64,000 bases of DNA. Source: Pseudomonadota bacterium. GTDB lineage: Bacteria; Pseudomonadota; Alphaproteobacteria; Sphingomonadales; Sphingomonadaceae. Under the pieces are notes generated by a model. The model was not told the origin of the DNA and made no database searches. It was given only the letters and a program-made list of their open reading frames with translations. Positions 8,400 to 17,480 of the stretch are shown piece by piece (position 1 is the stretch's first letter; each line of letters starts with the position of its first letter). The stretch spans positions 124,001 through 188,000 of the forward strand of contig JAJZQN010000001.1 of the NCBI GenBank assembly GCA_021847605.1, written 5' to 3'. A program made the translations under genes and the position numbers.

Positions 8400-8885
8400 T
8401 CAGGGCGCCTTGGCGGCGACGGCCTCTACCTCGATCAATTGCTGCGGCCGTGCGAGGGCCGAAATCTGAAAAGCCGAACGGGTCGGCAGATTGGGTTGGT
8501 CGGCGCTGCCGAAGAATTTCTTGAACGCGCGGGCCAGGCCATCGCGATCCATCTTGCCGTCCTTCTTGGGATCGCCGACGAGGAATACGGTCAGCTTTAC
8601 CACATCGCCCATGGTCAGGCCCATTTCGGCAAGCTGACCCTTCATCTTGGTAAAGATCGACATGGCCTGCACTTCGGTATCGCCAAAGGCGTCGGGGCTT
8701 TCCATGTCCTTGGGGTCGATCGGCGCGGCGGTCGCACCGGACAGATAATAGATGGTGCTGCCCGGCGGGATGATGGCGGCGCTGGCGATCATGGCGCCCG
8801 GCGCCTGCTTATGTTCGACGGTGGCGGCGTGGGCCGATCCGGTCGCGGCCAGAGCGGCCAGAATCAATGCGGCACAGGTCTTCAT
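8400..8885 (-). CDS. Exported RidA-family protein (first copy in the cluster)
   Basis: A 161-residue protein with a Sec signal (MKTCAALILAALAATGSAHA) and a RidA fold. The catalytic-type arginine is kept in NLPTRSAFQ near the C-terminus, and IEVEAVAAKAP is the usual family ending. It is about 20 residues longer than typical RidA, with an insert near residue 90 (FLVGDPKKDGKMDRDGLARA). Because it precedes the amine oxidase, periplasmic imine hydrolysis is the likely role. It follows the TonB-dependent receptor gene after a strong hairpin, so its expression may be lower than the receptor's. Confidence 0.85.
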   Translation of the reverse strand: MKTCAALILAALAATGSAHAATVEHKQAPGAMIASAAIIPPGSTIYYLSGATAAPIDPKDMESPDAFGDTEVQAMSIFTKMKGQLAEMGLTMGDVVKLTVFLVGDPKKDGKMDRDGLARAFKKFFGSADQPNLPTRSAFQISALARPQQLIEVEAVAAKAP

Positions 8886-8912
8886 GACATTCCCCCCAGA
8901 TTTCGTAAAGCA

Positions 8913-8943
8913 GAAGGGCCGGTCCTGTATGGACCGGCCCTTC
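8913..8943 (-). terminator. Strong hairpin after the TonB receptor gene
   Basis: GAAGGGCCGGTCC (8913-8925) and GGACCGGCCCTTC (8931-8943) form a perfect 13-bp stem with a five-base loop. On the minus strand it begins 15 bases after the receptor stop and is followed by a weakly T-rich stretch. It probably ends most receptor transcripts or protects their 3' end, while allowing some readthrough into ridA. Confidence 0.7.
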
Positions 8944-8958
8944 CTTCGTGACCTCAGA

Positions 8959-11532
8959 TCAGAACTTGAAGTCGATGCGGGCGTAGTAATAACCGCCAGC
9001 CGTGCCGTACGGACCGAAGTTGTACGGGCTGTTATAGGCGGCCGAACCGTTGATGTAGGGCGACGTACCGGCAGGGATAGTCACGCCGGTCAGCAGGCCC
9101 GGAACTTCCGGCTTCTTGTTGAATGCGTTGTTCGCACCCAGCGAGAAGGTCACGGCATCGTTGAAGTCGTAGCTGACTTCGATGTCGGTGATGCCGGCCG
9201 GCTTGATCTTGGCTTCGTAGATGGTCGGCAGGCCAGCCGCGGTCAGCACGGAGGCGGACAGGCCCGGCTGCACCAGCAGGCTCGACTTGCCATAGAAGGT
9301 TTCACGCGCGTTCAGTGTGAACTTGCCGCTCTTGAACAGAGCGCCCAGCACAACCTTATATTCCGGCGAGGAATCTTCGACGTTGCTCTCGGAGATCGAA
9401 TTGAAGACCGTCGGAATATTGTTCTTCGTGATCTTCGTCTTGTTGTAGTTGGCCGAGAGCGACAGGTTCAGGCTGCCGAAGTCCAGAGCCACCGGATAGG
9501 CGGCCGAGAAGTCGATACCCCAGGTGCGGGTGTCGATGCCGTTGGTGAAGCTCTGCGCACCGATGTTCGGCAGGGCCGCATCGAACACCACGCCCGCCGC
9601 CTGAAGCGCCGAGATGATGGCCGGGGCTTCCGGCGTGGCAATCCCGCCCTGAACCGCGTAACGCGCGGCGGTCAGAGCGATGCGGTCCTTGATCTTGATG
9701 AGGTAGCCATCAAGGGTCACGGTCAGCTTAGGCACCGGCCGGAAAACGAAACCGCCCGAGAAGTTGGTCGATTTTTCAGGACGCAGGTTCGAGAAGCCCA
9801 GCAGGCTGGCCGCAGCGGAACCGGCCGGCAGCACCGCGACGGCGCTGGTCGGGCCGACGGCCACGGTCGAATAATGCTGTTCGGCGAGCGTCGGGGCGCG
9901 GAAGCCCGTGCTGGCCGTGCCACGGATGGCGATGGCGTCGCTGAAGTCGTAACGGCTCGTCACCTTGCCGATCAGCGTGTCACCGGCGTCGCTATAATCT
10001 TCATAGCGGCCGGCAAGGTCGATCGACCATGCATCCACCGGCTTGGCGATCAGGTTGATGTAACCAGCCTTCGAGCTACGCGCCCAGTCGCCTGCGTCGC
10101 TTGCCTTATAACCCGGGAAGGATTGAACGCCGGTCTTGTAGGTCGAATAATAGTCACCGGCGACGATTTCATAGGTGTCGCGGCGATATTCGCCACCAAA
10201 GGCAAAGGTGATCGGCTCGGCCAGACCCGCTTCGAATTCCTTGCGGATGTCAGCCGTGACCGTGGTCTGGCTCAGGCGGAAACCACCGTCATAGGCGGAA
10301 TCCGGGGTGTTGGGCAGAACGCCCGAACCGGCCAGATATTGGGCATAGGTTTCCTGCCACACTTCACGATGGGCCGAATTTTCGGTCCAGATTTCGTTCT
10401 TGTCATGGCCGTAGGTGGTCGAGACGTCATAGTTCCAGCCACCGCCAAATTCGCCCTTGGCGCCGATGGTGAAGCTATATTCGTCCTGCGCCACATGCTG
10501 GAGCGGGACCATGCCGACGACGCCGGTGTTGCCATAGCAGATGCTGCTGGCATCATACGCTGCCGACGTTACGCTGCCGCCGATGTTGCCGGCTTCGTAG
10601 CAGACGCGCTTGGGATGGCGATAACCCTGCTTGGCATAGCCGACACGACGGGCATAGTCACCGAAGCTGTAGAGTTCGACGCCGCCGAAGTCATAGCCCA
10701 TATTGTAGAAGACGTTGGTGAGGTATGTCTTGGGCTGGCCGCCGTTGATGTGCGCCAGTGCGTCACCCGACAGGTTCGACCACTGAGCCGGAGCGTTGGG
10801 CTGAAGCGAACCGTCAAGCTGCGTTACCTGAACCTGGCCGGTGCCGGTGGTGGTGTAATCCTGACGACGGTGGAAAGCGGAGAGGTTGAAATAGCCGTCT
10901 TCGCCCAGCTTGAACCCGACATTGCCGGAAACCGAGAAGAGTTCGCCTTCGCTATTATAGTTCTGGCCGCCCGTGACCTTGAAGCTGCCACCTTCGGTAT
11001 CGTCCTTGAGGATCAGGTTGATAACGCCGGCGATCGCGTCGGTGCCGTAAACGGCCGCAGCGCCTTCCTGAAGGATTTCGACGCGCTCGATGGCATCTGG
11101 CGGAATGAGGTCGAGGCTGGGTGCCGCCGAGCCGCCAAAAGGACCGCTGGCAACCTGAAGAATGGCCGAGCCGTGACGACGCTTGCCATTCACCAACAGC
11201 AGTGTGTGGTTGGGCGACAGTCCGCGCAGGCGAGCCGACAGCGAGAAGCTGGACATGTCGGTGCCCTGCGTCTGGGCGGTGAAGCCCGGAACGATCTGGG
11301 TCAGGACCTGGTTGAGGTTGGGCTGGCCGACATGGCTGATAGCCTCCTGGCTCAGCACCTGAACCGGTGCGGCAGCTTCGGCAGCCGACATGCCGACGGC
11401 GCGGGTGCCAGTGACGATGATGGCGTCACCGCCATCGGCCTGCGGTTCCTGCGGTGCGGTCTGCGCCATGGCGCATGCCGACCAGGACGAAGCCATAATC
11501 AAAGAAATCTTAAGCGCGGAAAGTCGCGTCAT
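8959..11532 (-). CDS. TonB-dependent outer-membrane receptor
   Basis: An 857-residue protein with a signal peptide (about residues 1-23, ending AMAQ). A plug domain spans about 35-165, including VQVLSQEAISHVGQPNLNQV, the LLLVNGKRRHGSA segment and RVEILQEGAAAVYGTDAIAG, followed by a long beta-barrel ending in YYARIDFKF with the terminal Phe needed for outer-membrane insertion. It belongs to the nutrient-uptake type rather than to siderophore receptors with extended N-terminal signalling domains. Its place upstream of the exported amine-catabolism genes suggests it imports the substrate of that pathway into the periplasm (inference). Confidence 0.95.
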   Translation of the reverse strand: MTRLSALKISLIMASSWSACAMAQTAPQEPQADGGDAIIVTGTRAVGMSAAEAAAPVQVLSQEAISHVGQPNLNQVLTQIVPGFTAQTQGTDMSSFSLSARLRGLSPNHTLLLVNGKRRHGSAILQVASGPFGGSAAPSLDLIPPDAIERVEILQEGAAAVYGTDAIAGVINLILKDDTEGGSFKVTGGQNYNSEGELFSVSGNVGFKLGEDGYFNLSAFHRRQDYTTTGTGQVQVTQLDGSLQPNAPAQWSNLSGDALAHINGGQPKTYLTNVFYNMGYDFGGVELYSFGDYARRVGYAKQGYRHPKRVCYEAGNIGGSVTSAAYDASSICYGNTGVVGMVPLQHVAQDEYSFTIGAKGEFGGGWNYDVSTTYGHDKNEIWTENSAHREVWQETYAQYLAGSGVLPNTPDSAYDGGFRLSQTTVTADIRKEFEAGLAEPITFAFGGEYRRDTYEIVAGDYYSTYKTGVQSFPGYKASDAGDWARSSKAGYINLIAKPVDAWSIDLAGRYEDYSDAGDTLIGKVTSRYDFSDAIAIRGTASTGFRAPTLAEQHYSTVAVGPTSAVAVLPAGSAAASLLGFSNLRPEKSTNFSGGFVFRPVPKLTVTLDGYLIKIKDRIALTAARYAVQGGIATPEAPAIISALQAAGVVFDAALPNIGAQSFTNGIDTRTWGIDFSAAYPVALDFGSLNLSLSANYNKTKITKNNIPTVFNSISESNVEDSSPEYKVVLGALFKSGKFTLNARETFYGKSSLLVQPGLSASVLTAAGLPTIYEAKIKPAGITDIEVSYDFNDAVTFSLGANNAFNKKPEVPGLLTGVTIPAGTSPYINGSAAYNSPYNFGPYGTAGGYYYARIDFKF

Positions 11533-11785
11533 TCATGCCCCCTGTTTATGCATTATGGATGACAGGAGGAACGACGGGCGGACTTTTGAAAACCTCTATT
11601 GCACCGCAAAAAAACTTCGAAAAACTGCAATATTTCTCAAATATTTCTCGGAAAAACGGTGCGGCGCTTCTTGTTTGTGTCATGGATGGTACAGGTGATG
11701 ATTAACTGTATCGCCATGCCATTTTGTGATGATTTGACATGGCGGATTTTTATTCGTTGTTCGTTATTCTAAATTCCGCCTCTTT
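11533..11785. promoter_or_regulatory. AT-rich upstream region of the TonB receptor gene
   Basis: These 253 bases are clearly richer in A and T than their surroundings. They hold an 11-base tandem repeat (AATATTTCTC at 11629-11638 and 11640-11649), A tracts, and ACAG/CTGT half-sites near 11691-11708. They must carry the minus-strand receptor promoter and probably a regulator site. The end next to 11786 is the untranslated 3' side of the TlpA-like gene; no clear terminator was seen there. No gene was found. Confidence 0.45.
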
Positions 11786-12394
11786 TCAGGAAGCGATGGC
11801 GGCCTCGATCAACGCTTTTGCTTCGGCTCCTTCCCAATCCATCGCGCCGATCACACGCACCATTTCCTTGCCATGCTTGTCATAGATGACGGTGGTGGGC
11901 AGCAGGCCGGTGGCATAGGTAAAGCCGAATTCATTGTCGGGGTCGGCCCATGCCTTGAGGTGGGGCAGTTTATGTTTTGCGAAGAAGGGCTGCGCCGCCT
12001 TCAATCCCTGATTATCCTGTGAGATGGTCAGCACGCTCAGCCCCTTGGGACCGTAGCTGGCGGCGACCCGGTCGAGCGTGGGCATTTCCGCGACGCAGGG
12101 GGTACACCATGTCGCCCACAGATTGACGAGCAGCGGGTGGCCGGCAAAATCCTTCAACGTCTTCTTGCCCCCATCGGGATCGAGGAAGGCGAAGCCGGGG
12201 GCAGGGGTGCCGGCCTTGCTGCGGTCGAGGCGATAGTCGAACTCGCCGCCTTTCTTCGCCGAAGGGCCGGTCGCTTCGCCCGATGTGGCGGCCACCTCTT
12301 CGCTGGCGCCCATATTGGCTTGCGCATTGTCTTGCTCCGGGGACTGGGATTGCCTATCGCAGGCCGCCAAAGCGACAGGCAGGAGCAGTATCAT
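11786..12394 (-). CDS. TlpA/ResA-type thioredoxin lipoprotein
   Basis: A 202-residue protein with a short lipoprotein signal, [12 protein letters not shown], the lipobox Cys at residue 12. A low-complexity linker follows, then a thioredoxin fold with the active site [12 protein letters not shown]. TlpA/ResA-like proteins reduce periplasmic disulfides, often in cytochrome c or oxidase maturation. The frame is open further upstream; an ATG at 12439 would add 15 residues and overlap the argH start by two bases, but 12394 gives the compact signal. It is divergent from argH with only 43 bases between starts. Confidence 0.85.
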   Translation of the reverse strand: MILLLPVALAACDRQSQSPEQDNAQANMGASEEVAATSGEATGPSAKKGGEFDYRLDRSKAGTPAPGFAFLDPDGGKKTLKDFAGHPLLVNLWATWCTPCVAEMPTLDRVAASYGPKGLSVLTISQDNQGLKAAQPFFAKHKLPHLKAWADPDNEFGFTYATGLLPTTVIYDKHGKEMVRVIGAMDWEGAEAKALIEAAIAS

Positions 12395-12437
12395 TAGCGC
12401 GCGCGACGAAGATATCACTGGAAAAGGCTCCAACAGC

Positions 12438-13808
12438 ATGTGGGGTGGACGGTTCGCCGCCGGCCCGGCATCGATCATGCGTGAGATAAATGCCTCCATC
12501 CCCTTCGACAAGCGTCTGTGGAAACAGGATATCGCAGGGTCGAAGGCGCATGTCGCGATGCTGGCGAAACAGGGCATCGTCAGTCAGGCGGATGCCGACG
12601 CGATTTCCGCTGGCCTCGACACCATCGCCGCCGAATATGAAGCCAATGGCGTGCCGGTGAACCTCGACCTGGAAGACATCCATATGGTCACGGAATCGCG
12701 CCTCGCCGAGCTGATCGGCCCGGCTGCGGGCCGCCTGCACACGGCGCGCAGCCGTAACGATCAGGTGGCGACCGATTTCCGCCTGTGGGTGCGCGACGCC
12801 ATCGATGAAGTCGAAGCCGGGCTGAACGGCCTGCAACGCGCATTGGTAGCGCGGGCTGAGGAAAATGCCGACGCGGTGATGCCGGGCTTCACCCATCTGC
12901 AATCGGCGCAGCCGGTGACGCTGGGCCACCACCTGATGGCTTATTATGAAATGGTGCGCCGCGACCGCAGCCGTTTTGCCGATGCGCGCGAACGGCTCAA
13001 CGAATGTCCGCTCGGCGCTGCGGCGCTGGCGGGGACGGGCTTCCCAACCGATCGCCATATGACGGCGAAGGCGCTGGGCTTCGCCAAGCCTACCGACAAC
13101 AGTCTCGACAGCGTATCGGACCGCGATTTCGCGCTCGACTATTTGATGGCGGCGACGCAGGCGTCGCTGCACCTGTCGCGACTGGCGGAAGAATTCATCA
13201 TCTGGGCGAGCCAGCCCTTCGGTTTCGTCAAGCTGCCCGATGCCTATTCGACCGGCAGTTCGATCATGCCGCAAAAGCGCAATCCCGACGCGGCCGAACT
13301 GGTGCGCGGTCATGCCGGGCGCATCATGGGCTGCATGAATGCGCTGTGCGTCACGATGAAGGGGCTGCCGCTCGCCTATTCGAAGGATATGCAGGACGAC
13401 AAGCCGCCGGTGTTCGAGGCCCACGACCTGCTGGGCCTGTCCATCGCGGCGATGACCGGCATGATCGAAACGGTGACGTTCCGCACCGACCGGATGCGTG
13501 GACTTGCCGAAAGCGGCTTTGCCACCGCCACCGACCTTGCCGACTGGCTGGTGCGGGAGGGCGGCATTCCGTTCCGCGAAGCGCACCACATCACCGGGCG
13601 CGCTGTTGCCGCAGCGGAGGAGGCTGCGCTGCCGCTCGACAAATTGCCGCTCGAAACCTTGAAAGCCATCGATGCGCGTATCGATGATCGCGTCTATGCG
13701 ATATTGACGGTGGACGCATCGGTCGCCAGCCGCCGCAGCCATGGCGGCACCGCGCCGGTTCAGGTGCGTGCGCGCATCGCGCAGGCGAAACAGGATCTGG
13801 GCTTATGA
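12438..13808 (+). CDS. argH: Argininosuccinate lyase
   Basis: A 456-residue fumarase-superfamily enzyme making arginine and fumarate from argininosuccinate in the cytoplasm. The N-terminus [10 protein letters not shown] is the family start, [16 protein letters not shown] and the signature [12 protein letters not shown] are intact, and the length is standard. The frame extends upstream to 12285, but those codons overlap the divergent lipoprotein gene and do not match the family. An AAAAGG motif lies ten bases before 12438. It overlaps the next small lipoprotein gene by four bases. Confidence 0.97.
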   Translation: MWGGRFAAGPASIMREINASIPFDKRLWKQDIAGSKAHVAMLAKQGIVSQADADAISAGLDTIAAEYEANGVPVNLDLEDIHMVTESRLAELIGPAAGRLHTARSRNDQVATDFRLWVRDAIDEVEAGLNGLQRALVARAEENADAVMPGFTHLQSAQPVTLGHHLMAYYEMVRRDRSRFADARERLNECPLGAAALAGTGFPTDRHMTAKALGFAKPTDNSLDSVSDRDFALDYLMAATQASLHLSRLAEEFIIWASQPFGFVKLPDAYSTGSSIMPQKRNPDAAELVRGHAGRIMGCMNALCVTMKGLPLAYSKDMQDDKPPVFEAHDLLGLSIAAMTGMIETVTFRTDRMRGLAESGFATATDLADWLVREGGIPFREAHHITGRAVAAAEEAALPLDKLPLETLKAIDARIDDRVYAILTVDASVASRRSHGGTAPVQVRARIAQAKQDLGL

Positions 13809-14062
13809 AGGCGACGACATATCTGACGCTGGGCATGGTTGCGCTGACCCTGTCCGCCTGTGGCGGGCGGGAAACGCTGAAGCCCTTGAAGGATGATCGC
13901 CTGCCTGCAATTCCCCGTGGTGCGGATACGGCGCCGACCGCTGCCGATCTGATGCAGCCGTCCATTCAGGCCCGGCCTCAGCGCAACGTGGAGTTGCTGC
14001 TTCAATCGCAGCAGCGGGGCGACGATAAGTTCGACCTGCCGCCTGAGCGGAATCCCCAATAA
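13805..14062 (+). CDS. Small lipoprotein between argH and lysA
   Basis: An 85-residue protein with a lipoprotein signal ([19 protein letters not shown], lipobox Cys19) and a short polar tail without recognised domain. A tiny lipoprotein directly before lysA is conserved in many proteobacteria (LptM/YifL in E. coli, which assists LptD maturation), but similarity here is limited to size, lipobox and position, so that role is only suggested. Its ATG overlaps the argH stop. Confidence 0.8.
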   Translation: MKATTYLTLGMVALTLSACGGRETLKPLKDDRLPAIPRGADTAPTAADLMQPSIQARPQRNVELLLQSQQRGDDKFDLPPERNPQ

Positions 14063-14084
14063 AAAGACTATAAGGACCGGCCCT

Positions 14085-15350
14085 TTGGACCATTTCGATT
14101 ATGTGGACGGCGCCATGCAGGTGGAGCAGGTGCCGATGACGACGATTGCCGATGCGGTCGGTACGCCCGTCTATATTTATTCGACCGCGACGCTGATGCG
14201 CCATGCGCAGGTGTTTCGCGATGCCCTGTCGGGGCTGGACGATCCACTGGTTTCCTTTGCCGTAAAGGCCAATCCCAATGGCGCCGTGCTGGCGACGCTG
14301 GGCGGCATGGGACTGGGCGCGGATGTGGTGTCGGGCGGCGAATTGCTGCGCGCGATCGCCGCGGGCATCCCCGCCGACCGCATCGTCTTTTCGGGTGTCG
14401 GCAAGACCGCCGATGAAATGCGCCTCGCGCTGACCCACGGCATCTATCAGTTCAATCTGGAAAGCGAACCGGAAGCGCAGATGCTGTCCGATGTCGCGGT
14501 TTCCATGGGCAAGACGGCGCCGGTCGCCTATCGTATCAACCCCGATGTCGATGCGGGCACCCATGCCAAGATTTCGACCGGCAAGTCGGAAAACAAGTTC
14601 GGCATTCCTTATGACCGGGCGATCGAAAGCTATGGCGCGGCCCGCGACCTGCCGGGACTGGAGGTGCGCGGCGTCGCCGTCCATATCGGCAGCCAGTTGA
14701 CCGATCTCGCTCCGCTGGAGGCAGCCTTTGTGAAGGTCGGTACGTTGATCGCCGCGCTGCGTGAAGCGGGCCATGACATTGTGCGCGCGGATCTGGGCGG
14801 TGGCCTTGGCGTCCCCTATGATCCCTCGCAACCGCTGCCGCCCAGCCCCGCCGATTATGGCGCGATGGTGGCTCGGGTGACGCAGGGGTGGAATGTCCGA
14901 CTGATGTTCGAGCCGGGGCGCGTGATCGTGGGGAATGCCGGGGTGCTGTTGTCCCGTGTGGTGCGGGTGAAGCAGGGCGCGCAGGCGCCCTTCGTCATCG
15001 TCGATGCGGCGATGAACGACCTGATGCGGCCCAGCCTGTATGACGCATGGCATGATATTCGCGCCGTGGCGCCGACCGGCGAACGCGGCAGCGCCAACGT
15101 CGTCGGCCCGGTATGCGAGACGGGCGACACTTTCGCCATGCATCGCGATATGGACGTGGTGGCGGACGGCGATCTTGTCGCCTTCATGACGGCTGGCGCC
15201 TATGGCGCGACCATGGCCGGCACCTATAACAGCCGCCCGCTGGTCCCCGAAGTGCTGGTGTCCGGCGACAAATGGGCGGTGGTGCGCGAACGCCCGCCGA
15301 TCGAGGCGCTGATCGCGGCCGACATCATCCCCGACTGGATCGGCGGCTGA
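14085..15350 (+). CDS. lysA: Diaminopimelate decarboxylase
   Basis: A 421-residue fold-type III PLP enzyme catalysing the last step of lysine synthesis. VSFAVKANPNGAVL holds the PLP lysine (Lys61), GGGLGVPY is the phosphate-binding glycine loop, and GPVCETGDTF contributes the Cys-Glu active-site pair from the other subunit. The start is TTG at 14085, supported by AAGGA eight bases upstream and by the family N-terminus; the first ATG in frame is at 14115. It ends in a TGATG overlap with the next gene. Confidence 0.96.
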   Translation: MDHFDYVDGAMQVEQVPMTTIADAVGTPVYIYSTATLMRHAQVFRDALSGLDDPLVSFAVKANPNGAVLATLGGMGLGADVVSGGELLRAIAAGIPADRIVFSGVGKTADEMRLALTHGIYQFNLESEPEAQMLSDVAVSMGKTAPVAYRINPDVDAGTHAKISTGKSENKFGIPYDRAIESYGAARDLPGLEVRGVAVHIGSQLTDLAPLEAAFVKVGTLIAALREAGHDIVRADLGGGLGVPYDPSQPLPPSPADYGAMVARVTQGWNVRLMFEPGRVIVGNAGVLLSRVVRVKQGAQAPFVIVDAAMNDLMRPSLYDAWHDIRAVAPTGERGSANVVGPVCETGDTFAMHRDMDVVADGDLVAFMTAGAYGATMAGTYNSRPLVPEVLVSGDKWAVVRERPPIEALIAADIIPDWIGG

Positions 15351-16102
15351 TGCACAGCCTGCCCGTCTTTCTGAAGCTGGAGGGACGGGCGGTCATCCTG
15401 ACCGGAACTGGCGAGGCGGCTGACGCCAAGCGCCGCCTGCTCGAACGGGCGGGTGCCGTCATCGTCGGTGAGGATGATGCGCAGGCGCGCGTCGCGATCG
15501 TCGCCGACGGGGACGAAGCGACGGTTCGGCGACTGCGTTCGCGGGGCGTGCTGGTGAATGCGACGGACCGGCCGGACCTGTGCGATTTCACTCTGCCGGC
15601 GATTGTTGACCGCGATCCGGTGCTGATCGCCATTGGCACGGGTGGCGCTTCGGCTGGCCTTGCGGCGGCGTTGCGTCAAAGGCTGGAGGCGATGCTGCCC
15701 ACGCATCTGGGCGGGTTGGCGCAGGCATTATTTTCAGCGCGGTCGGAATTGCGCAGACTATGGCCGGACGCCGGGCAGCGCCGCCGCGCCATTGCGCACG
15801 GACTGGCGCCGGGCGGGGCAATCGATCCGCTGGGCGTGGAAGCCGATGTTGCAGCATGGCTCGGCCGGGCTGATGACCGGGCGATTGCCCGGTTTCATCA
15901 CATCGCTTTGCTGTCGGGCGATCCCGACGATCTGACGATGCGGGATGCGCGGATGCTGGCGCTGGCGGACCATATATATCATGCGCCCGATGTACCGGCC
16001 GCCATATTGGATCGGGCGCGGGCCGATGCGGCGCGGATCAGGGCGGATGGGCCGCCTGATCAGCGGGGGGAGGGGCTGACCCTCTGGTTAAGCCTGGGCT
16101 GA
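15350..16102 (+). CDS. Precorrin-2 dehydrogenase/ferrochelatase-type protein with a vestigial SUMT tail
   Basis: A 250-residue protein. Residues 1-115 match the CysG N-terminal half: LPVFLKLEGRAVILTGTGEA (NAD site), then DPVLIAIGTGGASAGLAAAL and LRQRLEAMLPTHLGGLAQAL. The rest cannot form a complete uroporphyrinogen methyltransferase, but LLSGDPDDLTMRDARMLALA and ILDRARADAARI resemble the first 50 residues of that domain (GPGDPxLLTLKxxxxLxxAD type). It should oxidise precorrin-2 and may insert iron to make sirohaem for sulfite or nitrite reductase. The start overlaps the lysA stop; the 3' end overlaps the convergent response regulator by 15 bases. Confidence 0.82.
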   Translation: MHSLPVFLKLEGRAVILTGTGEAADAKRRLLERAGAVIVGEDDAQARVAIVADGDEATVRRLRSRGVLVNATDRPDLCDFTLPAIVDRDPVLIAIGTGGASAGLAAALRQRLEAMLPTHLGGLAQALFSARSELRRLWPDAGQRRRAIAHGLAPGGAIDPLGVEADVAAWLGRADDRAIARFHHIALLSGDPDDLTMRDARMLALADHIYHAPDVPAAILDRARADAARIRADGPPDQRGEGLTLWLSLG

Positions 16103-16708
16103 GTGCAGCCGTTCCACCTCGTCATGCAGCGCCTGTATCGAGGACACCAGACGAGCGCGGTCGGCCTGCATTTCGCGCAGGGCTTCGCGCGTTTCACCCA
16201 GTTCGACCGCACGCCGCGCAATGCGGGCGTCCAGTTCGGCATTGTGGCGGGACAGGGCGTTCAGCCGTTCGGCGCGCTGGCACAAATGGCGCAGTCGCGC
16301 GTCCAGAATGTCGAAGTCGAAAGGTTTGACCACATGATCGTCGGCCCCGGCCTCCAGCGCCTCGATCATGGACTGGTTGTCGGAACGGCCGGTGATCATC
16401 ACGAAACAGGCATGGCCAGCCAGATTGGCGGTACGGATTTTCTTCATCGTCGCAATGGCCGGCACCATGGCCAGGCCCATATCGATGAGGATGATGTCGA
16501 CCGGATACGTAACCAGCATGGATAGCGCGACATGGCCGTTTTCGGCCAGCGCGACATCATAGTCGAGGTGGGACAGGCGACGCGCCACGACCGCACGCGC
16601 CGTCGGGTTTTCGTCGACCAGCAGGGCGCGCAGTCGGCGCCGGGGCGCTGCATCGATTATGCGGTCCTGATCCGTGCGAAGATTTTGAAGTCGTTTCAGA
16701 AAAGGCAT
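16088..16708 (-). CDS. Single-domain response regulator with C-terminal coiled coil
   Basis: A 206-residue protein. Residues about 26-145 are a receiver domain with acidic pair Asp32/Glu33 (LLVDEN), phospho-acceptor Asp76 (ILIDMG), Thr106 (MITG) and Lys128 (VVKPF), all at the expected spacing. Residues about 145-206 are a heptad-rich helical tail without a DNA-binding or enzymatic domain. It probably acts by protein-protein contact in a phosphorelay. It is divergent from nothing obvious; no kinase lies next to it. Confidence 0.88.
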   Translation of the reverse strand: MPFLKRLQNLRTDQDRIIDAAPRRRLRALLVDENPTARAVVARRLSHLDYDVALAENGHVALSMLVTYPVDIILIDMGLAMVPAIATMKKIRTANLAGHACFVMITGRSDNQSMIEALEAGADDHVVKPFDFDILDARLRHLCQRAERLNALSRHNAELDARIARRAVELGETREALREMQADRARLVSSIQALHDEVERLHSAQA

Positions 16709-16774
16709 GGCCGGTCCCCTGGCTATAGGCCAAGGATAGGAAGGCCATACGAATAAATGGTTAATGGCTGCTAT

Positions 16775-17413
16775 TCATAAAGGGGCATAGGCGCGCATGA
16801 AGATGTCGACCGCGAACAGGGCATCCGCTTCCATCTGATCGGCTACCGGCTCTGCGATTGCCCGCATCAATAATTGATGGTGCGTGCCGGACATGGTGAC
16901 GGACATGAGCAATCGCGCGGCATCGACGGGATCGGCGGTGCGCAACTGGCCACGCTCCATCGCGCCTTCCAGAAACCCGGCCATCAGCATGCGGGTGTTG
17001 CGTGGGGCGAGGTCGAAGAAAATCTGGTTGAGTTCGGGAAAGCGTTCTCCTTCGGAAATGATGACGCGATGCAGGGCAATCGCCTGCGGCGACGTCACCT
17101 TGGCCAGCAGGCTGCGGCAGGCATTTTCCAATGTGGTGCGAAGGTCCGCTTCCGGGTCGAGTATCTGGGAAAGGCGCGCGCGATAGGCCTGCGTCATTCG
17201 GCCTAGCACCGCCGCGAATAATTGTTCTTTGGACGGAAAGTGGTTCCACAGCGTCCCCTTGGACCCGCCCAGCGCCGCGGCGATGCCTGACATGGTGGTT
17301 CCGGCATAGCCATGTTCCAGGAAATAATCCTGCGCCACGGACAGGATCATATCCTGTCGGTCGCGTCGGCGCGCTTCGCGGCGAGTAAGAGAAGGACAAT
17401 CCTGATCGTTCAT
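16775..17413 (-). CDS. TetR/AcrR-family repressor of the adjacent efflux operon
   Basis: A 212-residue protein with an N-terminal TetR helix-turn-helix (about residues 18-65; GYAGTTMSGIAAALGGSKGT and LWNHFPSKEQLF are characteristic) and a helical ligand-binding domain. It is transcribed away from the tripartite pump genes, and the shared 105-bp spacer holds two related palindromes, the usual arrangement for a pump repressor that also controls itself. The frame is open to 17473, but those codons run through the operator, so the ATG at 17413 is chosen. Confidence 0.92.
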   Translation of the reverse strand: MNDQDCPSLTRREARRRDRQDMILSVAQDYFLEHGYAGTTMSGIAAALGGSKGTLWNHFPSKEQLFAAVLGRMTQAYRARLSQILDPEADLRTTLENACRSLLAKVTSPQAIALHRVIISEGERFPELNQIFFDLAPRNTRMLMAGFLEGAMERGQLRTADPVDAARLLMSVTMSGTHHQLLMRAIAEPVADQMEADALFAVDIFMRAYAPL

Positions 17414-17419
17414 GATAAA

Positions 17420-17437
17420 TCGTACTATATGGTACGA
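17420..17437. promoter_or_regulatory. TetR operator, site 1
   Basis: TCGTAC (17420-17425) and GTACGA (17432-17437) are perfect inverted half-sites six bases apart, seven bases upstream of the TetR start codon. The position suggests autorepression. Confidence 0.7.
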
Positions 17438-17480
17438 TAAGTTGGTTGACAAGCATATGCATCGGGGCCACATGCGATTT

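Noticed and set aside
8752..11562. A 936-codon open frame on the plus strand
   Set aside because: It is antisense to the TonB-dependent receptor, which has clear domains, signal and C-terminus. Long antisense frames are common in high-GC genes and this one has no recognisable motif.
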